DNA of 64,000 nt from Microbulbifer hydrolyticus (lineage in GTDB: Bacteria; Pseudomonadota; Gammaproteobacteria; Pseudomonadales; Cellvibrionaceae), in contig NZ_CP047491.1 of assembly GCF_009931115.1 (NCBI RefSeq), positions 2,803,501 through 2,867,500 on the forward strand, given 5' to 3'. Each line of letters starts with the position of its first letter. Within the stretch, counting starts at the first letter, position 1. The position numbers were made by a program, and so were the translations under genes. A model generated the notes under the pieces. The model was not told where the DNA came from and did no database searches. It saw only the letters and a program-made list of their open reading frames with translations. Shown here one piece after another: positions 1 to 10,123 of the stretch.

Positions 1-519
1 TGCGGAATCCCCGCCCAGTTCTATGACGGAATCCTCCTCGGGTTTTTCCGCCTCCGCCTGCGCAGCCTTGTTGCGCTTAGCAGGTTTTTTCTCACTGCTG
101 GCGTCCGCCTTCGGCGCTGATTCTACGGCATCATCATTCGCGTCGGACTCTGCCGACTCGGCCACGACTTCCTCATCGTCTGCACTGATGACCTCTCCAT
201 CAATCTCTTCGGCACTTTCGTAGGTAGACAGGTCTTCTTCCTCGGATTCCGGCCACTCGGAAAACGGGAACGGTTTTTCTTCCGAGTTGTAAATCAGGAA
301 CTGCAGTGTCTGGTAGATGTACGAGGCAATCTGGTCACCGAGGCGGCGCAGGTTATCGTTGGCGCTGCCGGTAAAAATGGCGAACAGGAATTGGGCGATT
401 ACGACAGCCAGCATGACGAAGCCGGCAATTTCCAGCAGCACCGCAAAAAGCACCATGTAAAGCAGGCGCAGCCACTGGTTGGAGGAGGTCAGGTTTTGTT
501 TCAGTTCTTCGTTGCTCAT
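1..519 (-). CDS. DUF4389 membrane protein (3' end outside window)
   Basis: The reading frame starts at the ATG complementary to 517-519 and stays open to base 1, so 173 residues are visible and the C-terminus is missing. The first ~95 residues match the DUF4389 pattern seen in its upstream paralogue (588-866): a polar start with NLTS, a long hydrophobic stretch (residues ~18-48), then a QIASYIYQ..QFLIYNSEEKPFPF tail. Unlike the paralogue it continues into a long acidic, Ala/Glu/Asp-rich and then Lys-rich tail, probably cytoplasmic and disordered. The function of the family is not known. Two tandem copies 68 bp apart suggest a duplication and joint transcription with gpsA, all on the minus strand. 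Confidence 0.75.
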   Translation of the reverse strand, partial: MSNEELKQNLTSSNQWLRLLYMVLFAVLLEIAGFVMLAVVIAQFLFAIFTGSANDNLRRLGDQIASYIYQTLQFLIYNSEEKPFPFSEWPESEEEDLSTYESAEEIDGEVISADDEEVVAESAESDANDDAVESAPKADASSEKKPAKRNKAAQAEAEKPEEDSVIELGGDSA

Positions 520-587
520 TGGGCGATCACCAGTCCGTTGTTGGGCACCACAAAAAATTTGGCCGGCGGATGCCGGCCGGGCGAGGA

Positions 588-866
588 TCAGGGCTGCGGC
601 CACTCCGCAAACGGGAATGGCTTCTCTTCAGTGTTGTAAATCAGGAACTGCAGGATCTGATAAATATAGGATGCAATCTGGCTGCCGAGTTGGCGAAGGT
701 TGTCGTTCGGAGTGCCAGACACAATCGAGAAAAGAAACTGCAGAACGATGGTGGCCAGCATGACCATACCGGCCACTTCCATCAGGATCACAAACAACAC
801 CATGAACAGCAGCCGCAGCCAGTGATCGGTGGAGGTCAGATTGTGCTTTAGCTGTTCGTTATTCAT
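588..866 (-). CDS. DUF4389 membrane protein, short paralogue
   Basis: This 92-residue protein starts with MNNEQLKHNLTS; an in-frame ATG 39 bp further upstream exists but the shorter start aligns with the start of the neighbouring paralogue. One or two membrane segments lie at residues ~17-48, followed by the conserved QIASYIYQILQFLIYN and a short EEKPFPFAEWP end. It lacks the acidic tail of the downstream copy. It begins 38 bp after gpsA on the same strand, so gpsA and the two DUF4389 genes may form an operon. No enzymatic motif is visible and the function is unknown. Confidence 0.75.
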   Translation of the reverse strand: MNNEQLKHNLTSTDHWLRLLFMVLFVILMEVAGMVMLATIVLQFLFSIVSGTPNDNLRQLGSQIASYIYQILQFLIYNTEEKPFPFAEWPQP

Positions 867-904
867 TGCACGTCCTATCGGTAGAGAATTGGGCCACGGG
901 CACA

Positions 905-1954
905 TCAGGTCTTGGCGGAATAGGCCACATCAAACGTCTGCTCGCCAGACATCAGCTCGCGAATCACCGTGGGAATCGGGGTACCTTCAAATAATATGGC
1001 GTGAATTGCAGAAACCAAGGGCATGTAGACGCCCAATTCATCGGCTTTGGCCTTAATCAGACGAACGGTGTTCACCCCTTCCGCCACCTGGCCGATTTCC
1101 GTCACCGCCTCATCCAGTTTCTTGCCCTTGCCCACCAGGTAGCCCACCCGGTAGTTGCGGCTGAGATCTGAAGAACAGGTGAGAATCAGGTCGCCCACCC
1201 CGGCGAGACCGATAAATGTCATCGGGTCCGCGCCCATGGCCTCGGCAAAGCGCATCATTTCAGCCAGTGCACGGGTGATCAGCAGGCTGGTGGTGTTCTG
1301 CCCGCGGCCAAGCGCCACGGCCATGCCGGTGACGATAGCGTAAATGTTCTTAAGCGCACCGGCCAGCTCAACACCGAACACATCGTTGCTGGAGTAAACC
1401 CGGAAAGTTTCGGAGTGCAGCACTTTCTGAATGGTGTTGCACAGGGACTCGTCCTCACTGGCAACCACGGTCGCGGTGTAATGGGCGGCGACGATTTCCT
1501 TGGCAAAGTTGGGGCCACTCAACACCCCCACGCGCATACCCTCGGTTTCCTCCCGCAGGATGTCGCTCATCAGGTGGAACTGGTCGTGCTCGATCCCCTT
1601 GGTGAGGGAAATCAGCATGGTCCCCGGCGCCAGTGCCGGCGCAGCGCGGTGAACCACCTCGCGGAAGGACTTGCTGGGGATGGCCACAAACACAATCTGG
1701 CAGCCGCTTACGGCCTGCTCCAGGTCGGCAGTGACATTGAGGTCCGGGTGCAGGGCAACCCCCGGCAGGTAATACTGGTTTTCCCGCTGCGCCATACAGG
1801 CGGCCGCGCGCTCCGGGTCGCGCATCCACTGCCGGGTATCGTGGCCGTTACCGGCAACAATATTGGCAATGGCGGTGCCAAAGCTGCCACCGCCGAGAAC
1901 CGCAATGGAGTAACGGGATTCAGGGGCGCTTGAGGATACGTCTCTCTGGGTCAT
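905..1954 (-). CDS. gpsA: glycerol-3-phosphate dehydrogenase [NAD(P)+]
   Basis: GpsA reduces dihydroxyacetone phosphate to sn-glycerol 3-phosphate in the cytoplasm and feeds phospholipid synthesis. The 349-residue product has the N-terminal Rossmann signature [11 protein letters not shown] (residues 18-28), the SLTKGIE segment with Lys119, the family motif SGPNFAKEI (146-154), and the catalytic Lys202 in GALKNIYAI. Length is normal for the family apart from a ~14-residue N-terminal extension before the Rossmann fold. The gene heads a minus-strand group with two DUF4389 genes. Confidence 0.97.
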   Translation of the reverse strand: MTQRDVSSSAPESRYSIAVLGGGSFGTAIANIVAGNGHDTRQWMRDPERAAACMAQRENQYYLPGVALHPDLNVTADLEQAVSGCQIVFVAIPSKSFREVVHRAAPALAPGTMLISLTKGIEHDQFHLMSDILREETEGMRVGVLSGPNFAKEIVAAHYTATVVASEDESLCNTIQKVLHSETFRVYSSNDVFGVELAGALKNIYAIVTGMAVALGRGQNTTSLLITRALAEMMRFAEAMGADPMTFIGLAGVGDLILTCSSDLSRNYRVGYLVGKGKKLDEAVTEIGQVAEGVNTVRLIKAKADELGVYMPLVSAIHAILFEGTPIPTVIRELMSGEQTFDVAYSAKT

Positions 1955-2061
1955 AACGCTCTGTAATATTTGCTGTGCAGCAGGGGATTATACGGAGCCA
2001 GAGGGCAAGGCCCAACGGCCCGCTAGAAAATTGGTCACTTTTGCCAAGTTCACCAATAAAT

Positions 2062-2077
2062 GTCGTCTTTTGACGAC
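2062..2077. other. small perfect dyad between gpsA and htpG
   Basis: GTCGTC-TTTT-GACGAC forms a 6-bp perfect inverted repeat with a 4-base loop about 110 bp upstream of gpsA. It could be an operator or a weak hairpin; nothing else in 1955-2144 was recognised. Confidence 0.3.
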
Positions 2078-2147
2078 CAATTAGCGCAAAAAACCGACAA
2101 GAAAATAATATAGCCCAGACTGGAGCGTCCGCGGCTGCGATAGGAAA

Positions 2148-2183
2148 AAGAAGGAAATTTCCCGGCTGGCGTAGCCAGCCGGG
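2148..2183 (-). terminator. rho-independent terminator of htpG
   Basis: A 10-bp perfect GC-rich stem (CCCGGCTGGC / GCCAGCCGGG, 2161-2183) with a 3-base loop lies just after the htpG stop. Read on the minus strand it is followed by a T-rich stretch ending in TTCTTTTTCC. Confidence 0.8.
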
Positions 2184-2197
2184 AACGTGCTCGGGTA

Positions 2198-4114
<1,917 letters not shown>

Positions 4115-4230
4115 GGATCGGTTCTCCCCTAAATCAAATTCAGGGAAGCAGATATTGGGCCGCGCACGACCAATTCAAGCGCTGATTAACGCCCGATTTT
4201 CAGTGGAGGCTCCGCCGGGGGGGACTGGGG

Positions 4231-5490
4231 CTACTTTTTCGCGGCGGCAATCGCCTGCACCAGCTTTCCGCGGCCGGTGATATCGGCAATGAAGTTGCCG
4301 GTGAGATCCGAGATCACGCGCGACTCGGCATTCATCAGGATCGCGATCCCTACCTTGCGCTTCTCGGAGTAGGCTACCGCGGCACGGAAACCGGCCACCC
4401 AGCCGCCGTGGAAGATAATGCGATCATCGCCAACGCTGTACAGGCGCCAGCCGAGGCCGTAACCGGCATGATCTATGTAGTCACGCCAGATGCGGTGGCG
4501 CAGGTGACGGCGGGTTTCCACCCGCTCGGTGGTGAGGTCATCAATCACGTCGTGAGACAGCACATCCGGGTAGTACCCCATCTGCGCCTTCAGCCACTGC
4601 CCCATGTCGGTGATACTGGCATTCACTCCCGCCGCGGGCGCGGCCAGGTAGTATTCTTTTTCCACTTTCACCGGGCGCCAGCCGCGGCCGGTCTGCACAT
4701 GGGGCGCCGCGCGGTTGTCGGCAGCCATAAAGCTCTCCCAGCCCAGGGACGCATCCTCCATCTCCAGCGGGGCAAAGAAGCGCTCCTTGAGCTGGCGGCT
4801 ATAGGGCACGCCGGTGGCTTTCTGGATAACGTCTTCGATCAGGCTGAACAGTACGTTCTGGTAGCCGTAGCACTTGCCCGGCTTGCAGTGGGGGTCGATG
4901 GTGGCAAACATCGGCAGGATCTTGGACAGGGGCCGGTTGTCTTCCAGGTAGTTGTCGTAGGCGTTGGGGGTCAGCCCGGAGGAGTGACTCAGCAGGTGCT
5001 GTACCTGTAGCTGCATGGACAGCGCCGGAGTCTTAAATCGGAGCTTGGGCACATAGCGCACTACCTTGTCGCCCCAGCTGAACTTCTGCTCATGCTCAAG
5101 AACCGCGGCCATACTGGCGGCGAAGGTTTTGGAGACAGAAGCGAGGCGGAATACCGTGTGTGTGTTCACCTTGGAGTGCTTGCCCTTGACCCGGACACCA
5201 TAGGTGTTCATGGCCACAATCTGGTCGTGATCGACGATCACGTAGGCGGCACCGGGAATACCGTGCTGCTCCAGCAACTGGCGAAAATAGCGGTCAAATT
5301 CCCTGGCGCTTGCTTCAACGTCCTTGCTCACGGCCTTTCCGCCGGTGCGCGCGGACTTCACCTGGCGCGCGCTGTCCGCCACTGCCTGGCCCACAGCCAG
5401 GACTGACAGCATTGCCAAAAGCGGTATCAATGTACTCCGGAGGCCCCGGAAACGATTGGAGATGCCCTGAATCACCGTGATAAACACCAT
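4231..5490 (-). CDS. exported serine hydrolase, beta-lactamase/PBP4-like family
   Basis: The 419-residue protein starts with an N-terminal hydrophobic segment (residues ~18-38) ending in AVADSA, which looks like a signal peptide. It shows the class C beta-lactamase-type triad of motifs: SVSK at 118-121 (nucleophile Ser118), YQN at 210-212 (Tyr210) and HGG at 361-363. Members of this family hydrolyse esters, peptides or D-amino-acid bonds; few are real antibiotic beta-lactamases, so the substrate is left open. It stands between htpG and a peroxiredoxin gene with no obvious operon partner. Confidence 0.85.
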   Translation of the reverse strand: MVFITVIQGISNRFRGLRSTLIPLLAMLSVLAVGQAVADSARQVKSARTGGKAVSKDVEASAREFDRYFRQLLEQHGIPGAAYVIVDHDQIVAMNTYGVRVKGKHSKVNTHTVFRLASVSKTFAASMAAVLEHEQKFSWGDKVVRYVPKLRFKTPALSMQLQVQHLLSHSSGLTPNAYDNYLEDNRPLSKILPMFATIDPHCKPGKCYGYQNVLFSLIEDVIQKATGVPYSRQLKERFFAPLEMEDASLGWESFMAADNRAAPHVQTGRGWRPVKVEKEYYLAAPAAGVNASITDMGQWLKAQMGYYPDVLSHDVIDDLTTERVETRRHLRHRIWRDYIDHAGYGLGWRLYSVGDDRIIFHGGWVAGFRAAVAYSEKRKVGIAILMNAESRVISDLTGNFIADITGRGKLVQAIAAAKK

Positions 5491-5803
5491 GTGCCGTACT
5501 GCAGACTACCCCGGCGGTGGCTCCGTGGACGAAGCCGGTCCTGCCGAATGTTTGTGGTGGAACCTGTATTAAGACTAGCAGCCCGCGGAAAAATTCATGG
5601 CAATCACGCCTTTTCTCCGGGGCCAGTAAACGCCATAAATCCGATGCGGGAAGCACCCGCCTTCCGCCCTGGACGAGCGGCTGCGCCGGCATTGTAATAA
5701 AACTGGCACAAACGCGCACTGTCGCGCATTTTTTGCCCGAACTCCCTCACAAAATCCGTGACCGGCACGTCCTTGCTCACTGACCGGCGGGCTTTCTGCG
5801 GAC
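5491..5803. other. intergenic stretch, nothing recognised
   Basis: About 310 bases lie between the serine hydrolase start and the prx terminator. Several short open frames cross it on both strands, but none has a plausible ribosome site or a recognisable protein. It should contain the serine hydrolase promoter. Confidence 0.4.
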
Positions 5804-5834
5804 ATAAAAAAACCGCCTTGCGGCGGTTTTTCTA
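5804..5834 (-). terminator. rho-independent terminator of the peroxiredoxin gene
   Basis: The stem AAACCGCC / GGCGGTTT with a short TTGC loop is flanked by A and T runs, so it can work on the minus strand where it ends with a T tract. It sits 41 bp after the peroxiredoxin stop. Confidence 0.8.
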
Positions 5835-5874
5835 ACGGTAGGGGGCGAGATCGCCGCCCCCAGCCCGACACACC

Positions 5875-6477
5875 TTACAGCTTGTCGGAGTTCTCGCTCA
5901 GGTAAGCAGCAACGCCTTCCGGAGAAGCGTTCATGCCTTTGTCACCTTCCTGCCAGCCAGCCGGGCAAACTTCGCCGTGCTCCTGGTGGAATGCCAGCGC
6001 GTCAACCATACGCAGCATCTCGTCAACGTTACGGCCCAGCGGCAGATCGTTGACTACCTGGTGACGAACAGTACCTTCTTCGTCGATCAGGAAAGAGCCG
6101 CGGAACGCTACGCCAGCGTCAGCTTCTACGTCGTACGCCTGGCAGATCTCGTGCTTCACGTCGGCAACCAGGGTGTACTTGACCTGGCCGATGCCGCCAT
6201 CATTGATGGAGGTGTTACGCCAGGCGTTGTGGGAGAACTGGGAATCGATGGAAACACCGATAACTTCAACACCGCGCTTCTTGAACTCTTCAAAACGGTG
6301 ATCGAAGGCGATCAGCTCGGAAGGACATACAAAGGTGAAGTCCAGCGGGTAGAAAAAGATAACCGCTTTCTTGCCCTTGATGGTTTCCGCCAGGTTGAAG
6401 GCGTCAACGATCTCGCCATTACCCAGTACTGCCGCCGCAGTGAAATCCGGTGCGGGCTTGCCTACTAATACGGCCAT
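5875..6477 (-). CDS. typical 2-Cys peroxiredoxin (AhpC/Prx1 type)
   Basis: This thiol peroxidase reduces hydrogen peroxide and organic hydroperoxides. The 200-residue product has the peroxidatic Cys51 in DFTFVCPSE and the resolving Cys171 in GEVCPAGW, as in the Prx1 subfamily. The GGIG segment at 94-97 corresponds to the GGLG motif linked to sensitivity to over-oxidation, while the C-terminal YF is replaced by YL. A strong ribosome site (AGGAGG, 7 bp from ATG) suggests high expression. In Pseudomonas a peroxiredoxin sits in the same position next to bfd, bfr and grxD, consistent with an oxidative-stress/iron cluster. The electron donor is not encoded beside it. Confidence 0.95.
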   Translation of the reverse strand: MAVLVGKPAPDFTAAAVLGNGEIVDAFNLAETIKGKKAVIFFYPLDFTFVCPSELIAFDHRFEEFKKRGVEVIGVSIDSQFSHNAWRNTSINDGGIGQVKYTLVADVKHEICQAYDVEADAGVAFRGSFLIDEEGTVRHQVVNDLPLGRNVDEMLRMVDALAFHQEHGEVCPAGWQEGDKGMNASPEGVAAYLSENSDKL

Positions 6478-6954
6478 GAGAACCTCCTCAATGAGTTAAA
6501 TAATTTACGTTGGATGTGTTCAATTTATAACCTTCGGCTATAAATCAATAAAAGCTTGATAGGGGGCCGCTATGATACACAGGCGCCTAGGCCAGTCCCA
6601 TTAAATTTTTATATAAAGGCGATAGCAGGCGCCAGTCACCAAAAACCTGTGTGACCCCGTTCCCACCATCGCCTCCATCACGGATGTCGCCCTTTTCATC
6701 CCGCGTTTATCGCCCACCTCCCCGCCGCACTTTCGTACGCGGCACTCTTTGTAGAGGTCCTTTTATAGGGGCTGTCTGGACCGAGCCCGAAACCCGACCA
6801 AAACCGACCAGTCACAAATCTGACTGCTGGCTACTCTGCAACCAACTAGAATGATTACCGAGCGGTCGAAGAATCTTATTGACACTTATTCTCATTACCA
6901 ATAAGATCCAATCTCCGTTTGATAGACGAGCCTATTTGCGCCAGGGTCACCACG
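6478..6954. other. divergent promoter region of prx and bfd
   Basis: This 477-base region separates the diverging prx and bfd genes. It carries the prx ribosome site (6481-6487) and a Fur-box-like sequence near the bfd side. A 67-codon open frame at 6651-6854 looks spurious because of its biased composition. Nothing else was recognised. Confidence 0.5.
6882..6903 (-). promoter_or_regulatory. candidate Fur box upstream of bfd
   Basis: Read on the minus strand the sequence is TATTGGTAATGAGAATAAGT, close to the Fur consensus built from NAT(A/T)AT repeats (GATAATGATAATCATTATC). It lies about 55 bp before the bfd start. Bfd is normally made under iron starvation, which fits Fur repression. Inference from motif and position only. 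Confidence 0.6.
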
Positions 6955-7167
6955 ATGTACGTATGTATCTGTAAAGGCATTACCGACAGTCAGATCAAAG
7001 AAGCTGTGTACGACGGCTCTACTTCCGTGAAGGCTTTGCGTCGCCACCTTGGCGTATCTTCCCAGTGCGGCCGCTGTGCCGAACTGACCCAGGAGATCAT
7101 CGACGAGACCATGACCACCGGCGCGATGGCCTCAGCGAATAGCGCACTCTTCTATTCCGCGGGCTGA
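6955..7167 (+). CDS. bfd: bacterioferritin-associated ferredoxin
   Basis: Bfd is a small [2Fe-2S] protein that docks on bacterioferritin and passes electrons to its haem so stored iron is released. The 70-residue product MYVCICKGITDS... has the four cluster ligands Cys4, Cys6, Cys38 and Cys41 in the CxC...CxxC arrangement. An upstream in-frame ATG at 6919 is unlikely because family members begin directly at MYVCxC. The bacterioferritin gene follows 1.8 kb downstream, separated by a DUF2254 gene, and a Fur-box-like site lies upstream. Confidence 0.95.
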   Translation: MYVCICKGITDSQIKEAVYDGSTSVKALRRHLGVSSQCGRCAELTQEIIDETMTTGAMASANSALFYSAG

Positions 7168-7190
7168 TAGTCAGTCACCCAGCCCGCGCG

Positions 7191-7213
7191 GGGCACCGTA
7201 ATCCACGGTGCCC
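7191..7213 (+). terminator. hairpin after bfd
   Basis: GGGCACCGT and ACGGTGCCC form a perfect 9-bp stem with a 5-base loop 24 bp after the bfd stop. It is followed by C-rich sequence and not by a T tract, so termination may be weak or factor-dependent. Confidence 0.5.
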
Positions 7214-7336
7214 ACCCCTCGCCTCCTCCGGCCCGCTCCAGCTCACCGTCCCTTCATTTATATCTCTGGCAACCCCGCCCTGCTGTCCTATCTTTAATGC
7301 CACGGCCTGACGCCGCCCACTTGAAATCAGGACGCA

Positions 7337-8653
7337 ATGAAGAACCAGCTACTGCACCTTTCTGAGCGCCTGCGCGCCAGTTTCTGGGTGATCCCGGCGA
7401 TCATGATGACGATGGCGATCCTGTTGGCGCAGGGTTTTCTCGCTATCGACCAGCACTGGAACATCGAGCACCTGCCCGGATTCGGCTGGCTGAGACTGCG
7501 CGACCCGGACAGCGCCCGCGCGCTGCTTTCTACGATTGCCGGCTCCACCATTACTGTCGCCGGCACGGTGTTTTCCATCACCACGGTTGCCCTTACCCTC
7601 GCCTCCAATCAATTTGGCCCCCGGCTGGTGCGCAACTTTATTCGCGACCGGCGAACCCAGGTTTCGCTGGGCATCTTTCTCGCCACCTTTGTGTATGCAC
7701 TGCTGGTCATGCGTGGCATCGATACCAGTGTGTCAGACAACCGCCACACCCTTACCGTCAGTTTCGCGCTGCTTATGGCGCTCGCCTGTATCGCCTACCT
7801 GATTTACTTCATCCACAATGTGGCCCAGTCGATCCAGATCGACAACATCACCTTCAACATCAACCGCGAGTTTCGCGCAGCGCTGGAAAACATCTACCCC
7901 ACCGAAGACTGCCGGGATTCCCGGTATTATCGAATGGACCTGCGGGAACTTAACCTTGGGGAAGACGCCCTGAGCGTGCGCGCGCACAAAGAAGGGTACA
8001 TACAACGCATCGACCGCCAGCTACTGATTGACTGGGCGCACAAGCATCAATGCTGTATCCGCCTGGAAATACATCCGGGGGCTTTTCTCTATCACTGGGG
8101 CTGCGTGGCCCGCATCTATAATCCTCCCCGGGATATCGACAGCCAAACTATTGCCAATGCCATTCATGGAGCCATCACCCTGGGCCCGCAGCCGACGGCA
8201 GAACAGGATGTGATTTTTTCAGTCCGGCAACTGGCACAAATTGCCGTGCGCGCACTCTCCCCCGGCATCAATGACCCGTTTACCGCTTATACCTGTATCG
8301 ACCGATTGATTGATGGCGTCGGCATCGTGTTGCAGCGCCCGCCCCTGCCCAATTGTTTTCACGACGACGAAAACATCTTGCGGCTGGTAACCAGCGAGCT
8401 GGATTTTGCCGATGTACTGGCGGCAGCACTGGATGAAATTCGTGAATATGGACGCGACAGCGGTGTAGTGATGCGCCACCTGCTGAACGCGCTGGAGGAA
8501 CTCGCGGAGATCTGTACCCGCAAAGCCGATCGCCATGCCATGAACACACTGCTTCAGCGGTTGTCGGAGGATTGTGAAAACTGTATCGAGGACCGGTTTG
8601 ATACCGCCACCCTGAAAAAACAGCTCGCCACCATGCGCAACACGCTGGATTGA
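7337..8653 (+). CDS. DUF2254 family inner-membrane protein
   Basis: The 438-residue product has four predicted membrane segments in its first ~160 residues (about 15-35, 65-90, 105-125 and 138-160) and then a long soluble, probably cytoplasmic, part. The sequence STIAGSTITVAGTVFSITTVALTLASNQFGPRLVRNF between helices, and RALSPGINDPFTAYTC near residue 310, are characteristic of the DUF2254 family, whose function is not established. It lies between bfd and bfr, but the shared location does not prove a role in iron storage. Confidence 0.85.
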   Translation: MKNQLLHLSERLRASFWVIPAIMMTMAILLAQGFLAIDQHWNIEHLPGFGWLRLRDPDSARALLSTIAGSTITVAGTVFSITTVALTLASNQFGPRLVRNFIRDRRTQVSLGIFLATFVYALLVMRGIDTSVSDNRHTLTVSFALLMALACIAYLIYFIHNVAQSIQIDNITFNINREFRAALENIYPTEDCRDSRYYRMDLRELNLGEDALSVRAHKEGYIQRIDRQLLIDWAHKHQCCIRLEIHPGAFLYHWGCVARIYNPPRDIDSQTIANAIHGAITLGPQPTAEQDVIFSVRQLAQIAVRALSPGINDPFTAYTCIDRLIDGVGIVLQRPPLPNCFHDDENILRLVTSELDFADVLAAALDEIREYGRDSGVVMRHLLNALEELAEICTRKADRHAMNTLLQRLSEDCENCIEDRFDTATLKKQLATMRNTLD

Positions 8654-8968
8654 GTTCCAGCGTAATCCACCACCCTCACTACAAGCCCCCCACAAGCCCC
8701 GCGCAAACAATCTAAACGGCAATCGTTCTCGTTGTAGTTTTCGGCTTTTTTCCCGTTAATTTTCCCGCGTTTTTACCGCAAGTTCGCCGACATTGCCCGC
8801 TTGACTTGTAGTTTTCCCCAACGCAAACTCCACACAATCTCGCGCGGCAGACTCTACAATTCCCATAACGCCAGGCACTGGTGAACCAGGTCTTTGCCGC
8901 AGCGATCAACGGTTTATCAACGAATAATTTCCCGCACAGGGCACAGCCATCCGGCTCAAGGAGAAAAT
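8654..8968 (+). promoter_or_regulatory. bfr upstream region
   Basis: This 315-base gap holds the bfr promoter and a good ribosome site (AAGGAG at 8959-8964). A stretch around 8716-8735 (AATCGTTCTCGTTG) loosely resembles half of a Fur site but the match is weak. No gene was recognised. Confidence 0.4.
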
Positions 8969-9451
8969 ATGAAGGGCGATCCCAAAGTCATCGAACACCT
9001 GAACAAAGCACTGGGTAACGAGCTGATTGCCATCAACCAGTACTTCCTGCATTCACGCATGTTCAAGGACTGGGGCCTGAAAGAGCTGGCAGACAAGGAA
9101 TACCACGAATCCATCGACGAGATGAAACACGCCGATTGGCTGATCGAGCGGATCCTGTTTCTTGAAGGCATCCCCAACCTGCAACACCTGGGTAAACTGC
9201 TGATCGGTGAAAACACCGAAGAGATGCTCAAGTGCGACCTCAAACTGGAGCAAAAGGCCATTCCCGACTTGCGCGACGGCATCGAGTACTGCGAGTCCGT
9301 GCGGGACTACGGCAGCCGCGAACTACTGGAGAAAATCCTCGAGTCGGAAGAAGAACATGTGGACTGGCTGGAAACCCAGCTGAGCCTGATCGACAAGGTC
9401 GGCCTGCAGAACTACCTGCAGACGCAAATGGCGAGTGCCTCGGAAGAATAA
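8969..9451 (+). CDS. bfr: bacterioferritin
   Basis: Bacterioferritin forms a 24-subunit cytoplasmic shell that oxidises Fe(II) and stores it as mineral. The 160-residue product keeps all ferroxidase ligands, Glu18, Glu51, His54, Glu94, Glu127 and His130, and the haem-axial Met52, so it is the haem-binding catalytic type. The ATG at 8969 is chosen because of the AAGGAG ribosome site and because family members begin [19 protein letters not shown]; the frame is open further upstream. It ends in a strong terminator shared with the convergent grxD. Confidence 0.97.
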   Translation: MKGDPKVIEHLNKALGNELIAINQYFLHSRMFKDWGLKELADKEYHESIDEMKHADWLIERILFLEGIPNLQHLGKLLIGENTEEMLKCDLKLEQKAIPDLRDGIEYCESVRDYGSRELLEKILESEEEHVDWLETQLSLIDKVGLQNYLQTQMASASEE

Positions 9452-9476
9452 ACAGCGCCAGGCATTTTGCAGACAT

Positions 9477-9511
9477 AAAAAAACCGCGGTCTTTGCCGCG
9501 GTTTTTTTATT
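9477..9511. terminator. bidirectional terminator between bfr and grxD
   Basis: The stem AAACCGCGG / CCGCGGTTT with a 6-base loop is bordered by an A run on one side and a T run on the other, so it can stop both bfr (plus) and grxD (minus). Confidence 0.9.
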
Positions 9512-9526
9512 TGCCGGGGAAGCCGG

Positions 9527-9859
9527 TTACTCGGCCTCGCCAGCATCCTTGGTAGCTTCTTCGATCAGCGTTTTCAGCTCGCCGCTCTCATACATTTCCA
9601 TGATGATATCGCAACCACCCACCAGCTCCTGTTTCACCCACAGCTGCGGGAAGGTCGGCCAGTTCGCGTACTTCGGCAGTTCCTGGCGGATATCCGGGTT
9701 CGCCAGAATGTCCACATAGGCAAAGCGCTGGCCACAGGCCATGATCGCCTGGGAAGCGCGCATGGAAAAACCACACTGGGGCGCGTTGGGGCTGCCCTTC
9801 ATATAAAGCAGAATGTCGTTATCGGCGATCTGCTGTTTGATGTTTTCCAGAGTATCCAT
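9527..9859 (-). CDS. grxD: monothiol glutaredoxin, Grx4 family
   Basis: GrxD is a CGFS glutaredoxin that binds and transfers [2Fe-2S] clusters with glutathione. The 110-residue product has the active motif CGFS at residues 29-32 (Cys29) inside NAPQCGFSMRA, the WPTFPQLWV segment with the cis-Pro, and the GGCDI glutathione-binding motif. The start at 9859 gives the family's usual MDTLENIKQQI beginning; the longer open frame upstream is not supported. It is convergent with bfr, in line with a shared iron/sulfur theme. Confidence 0.96.
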   Translation of the reverse strand: MDTLENIKQQIADNDILLYMKGSPNAPQCGFSMRASQAIMACGQRFAYVDILANPDIRQELPKYANWPTFPQLWVKQELVGGCDIIMEMYESGELKTLIEEATKDAGEAE

Positions 9860-10123
9860 AGTGGAAGCATACCTCGGGTTGGGGAATTTCCGGCACCGGC
9901 GCCCGGCGCCAATCCGACTTGAAAGCGCGCATTGTACCCGATTCCCGTTTCTGCGCACGCCCTCGCCCCGCAGGCGCCCAGCCCCGCGCACAGCCTACTG
10001 GTGCCGGGCCCCGGCTGTGCTAGTATTGCCGGCTTTCCGGGGAAATTGCGGCCACAATACGCCTCCCGCGTATTTTCTGCGGTTTCACCAATTTCGCGGC
10101 CCACTTACAGAGGAGATAGCAAC

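Noticed and set aside
4231..5490. Antibiotic-resistance beta-lactamase
   Set aside because: SxxK, YxN and HGG motifs are shared by many esterases and peptidases; nothing shows lactam hydrolysis.
6651..6854. 67-codon gene between prx and bfd
   Set aside because: It is Pro/Arg/Ser-rich with no ribosome site or similarity to a known family; probably chance.
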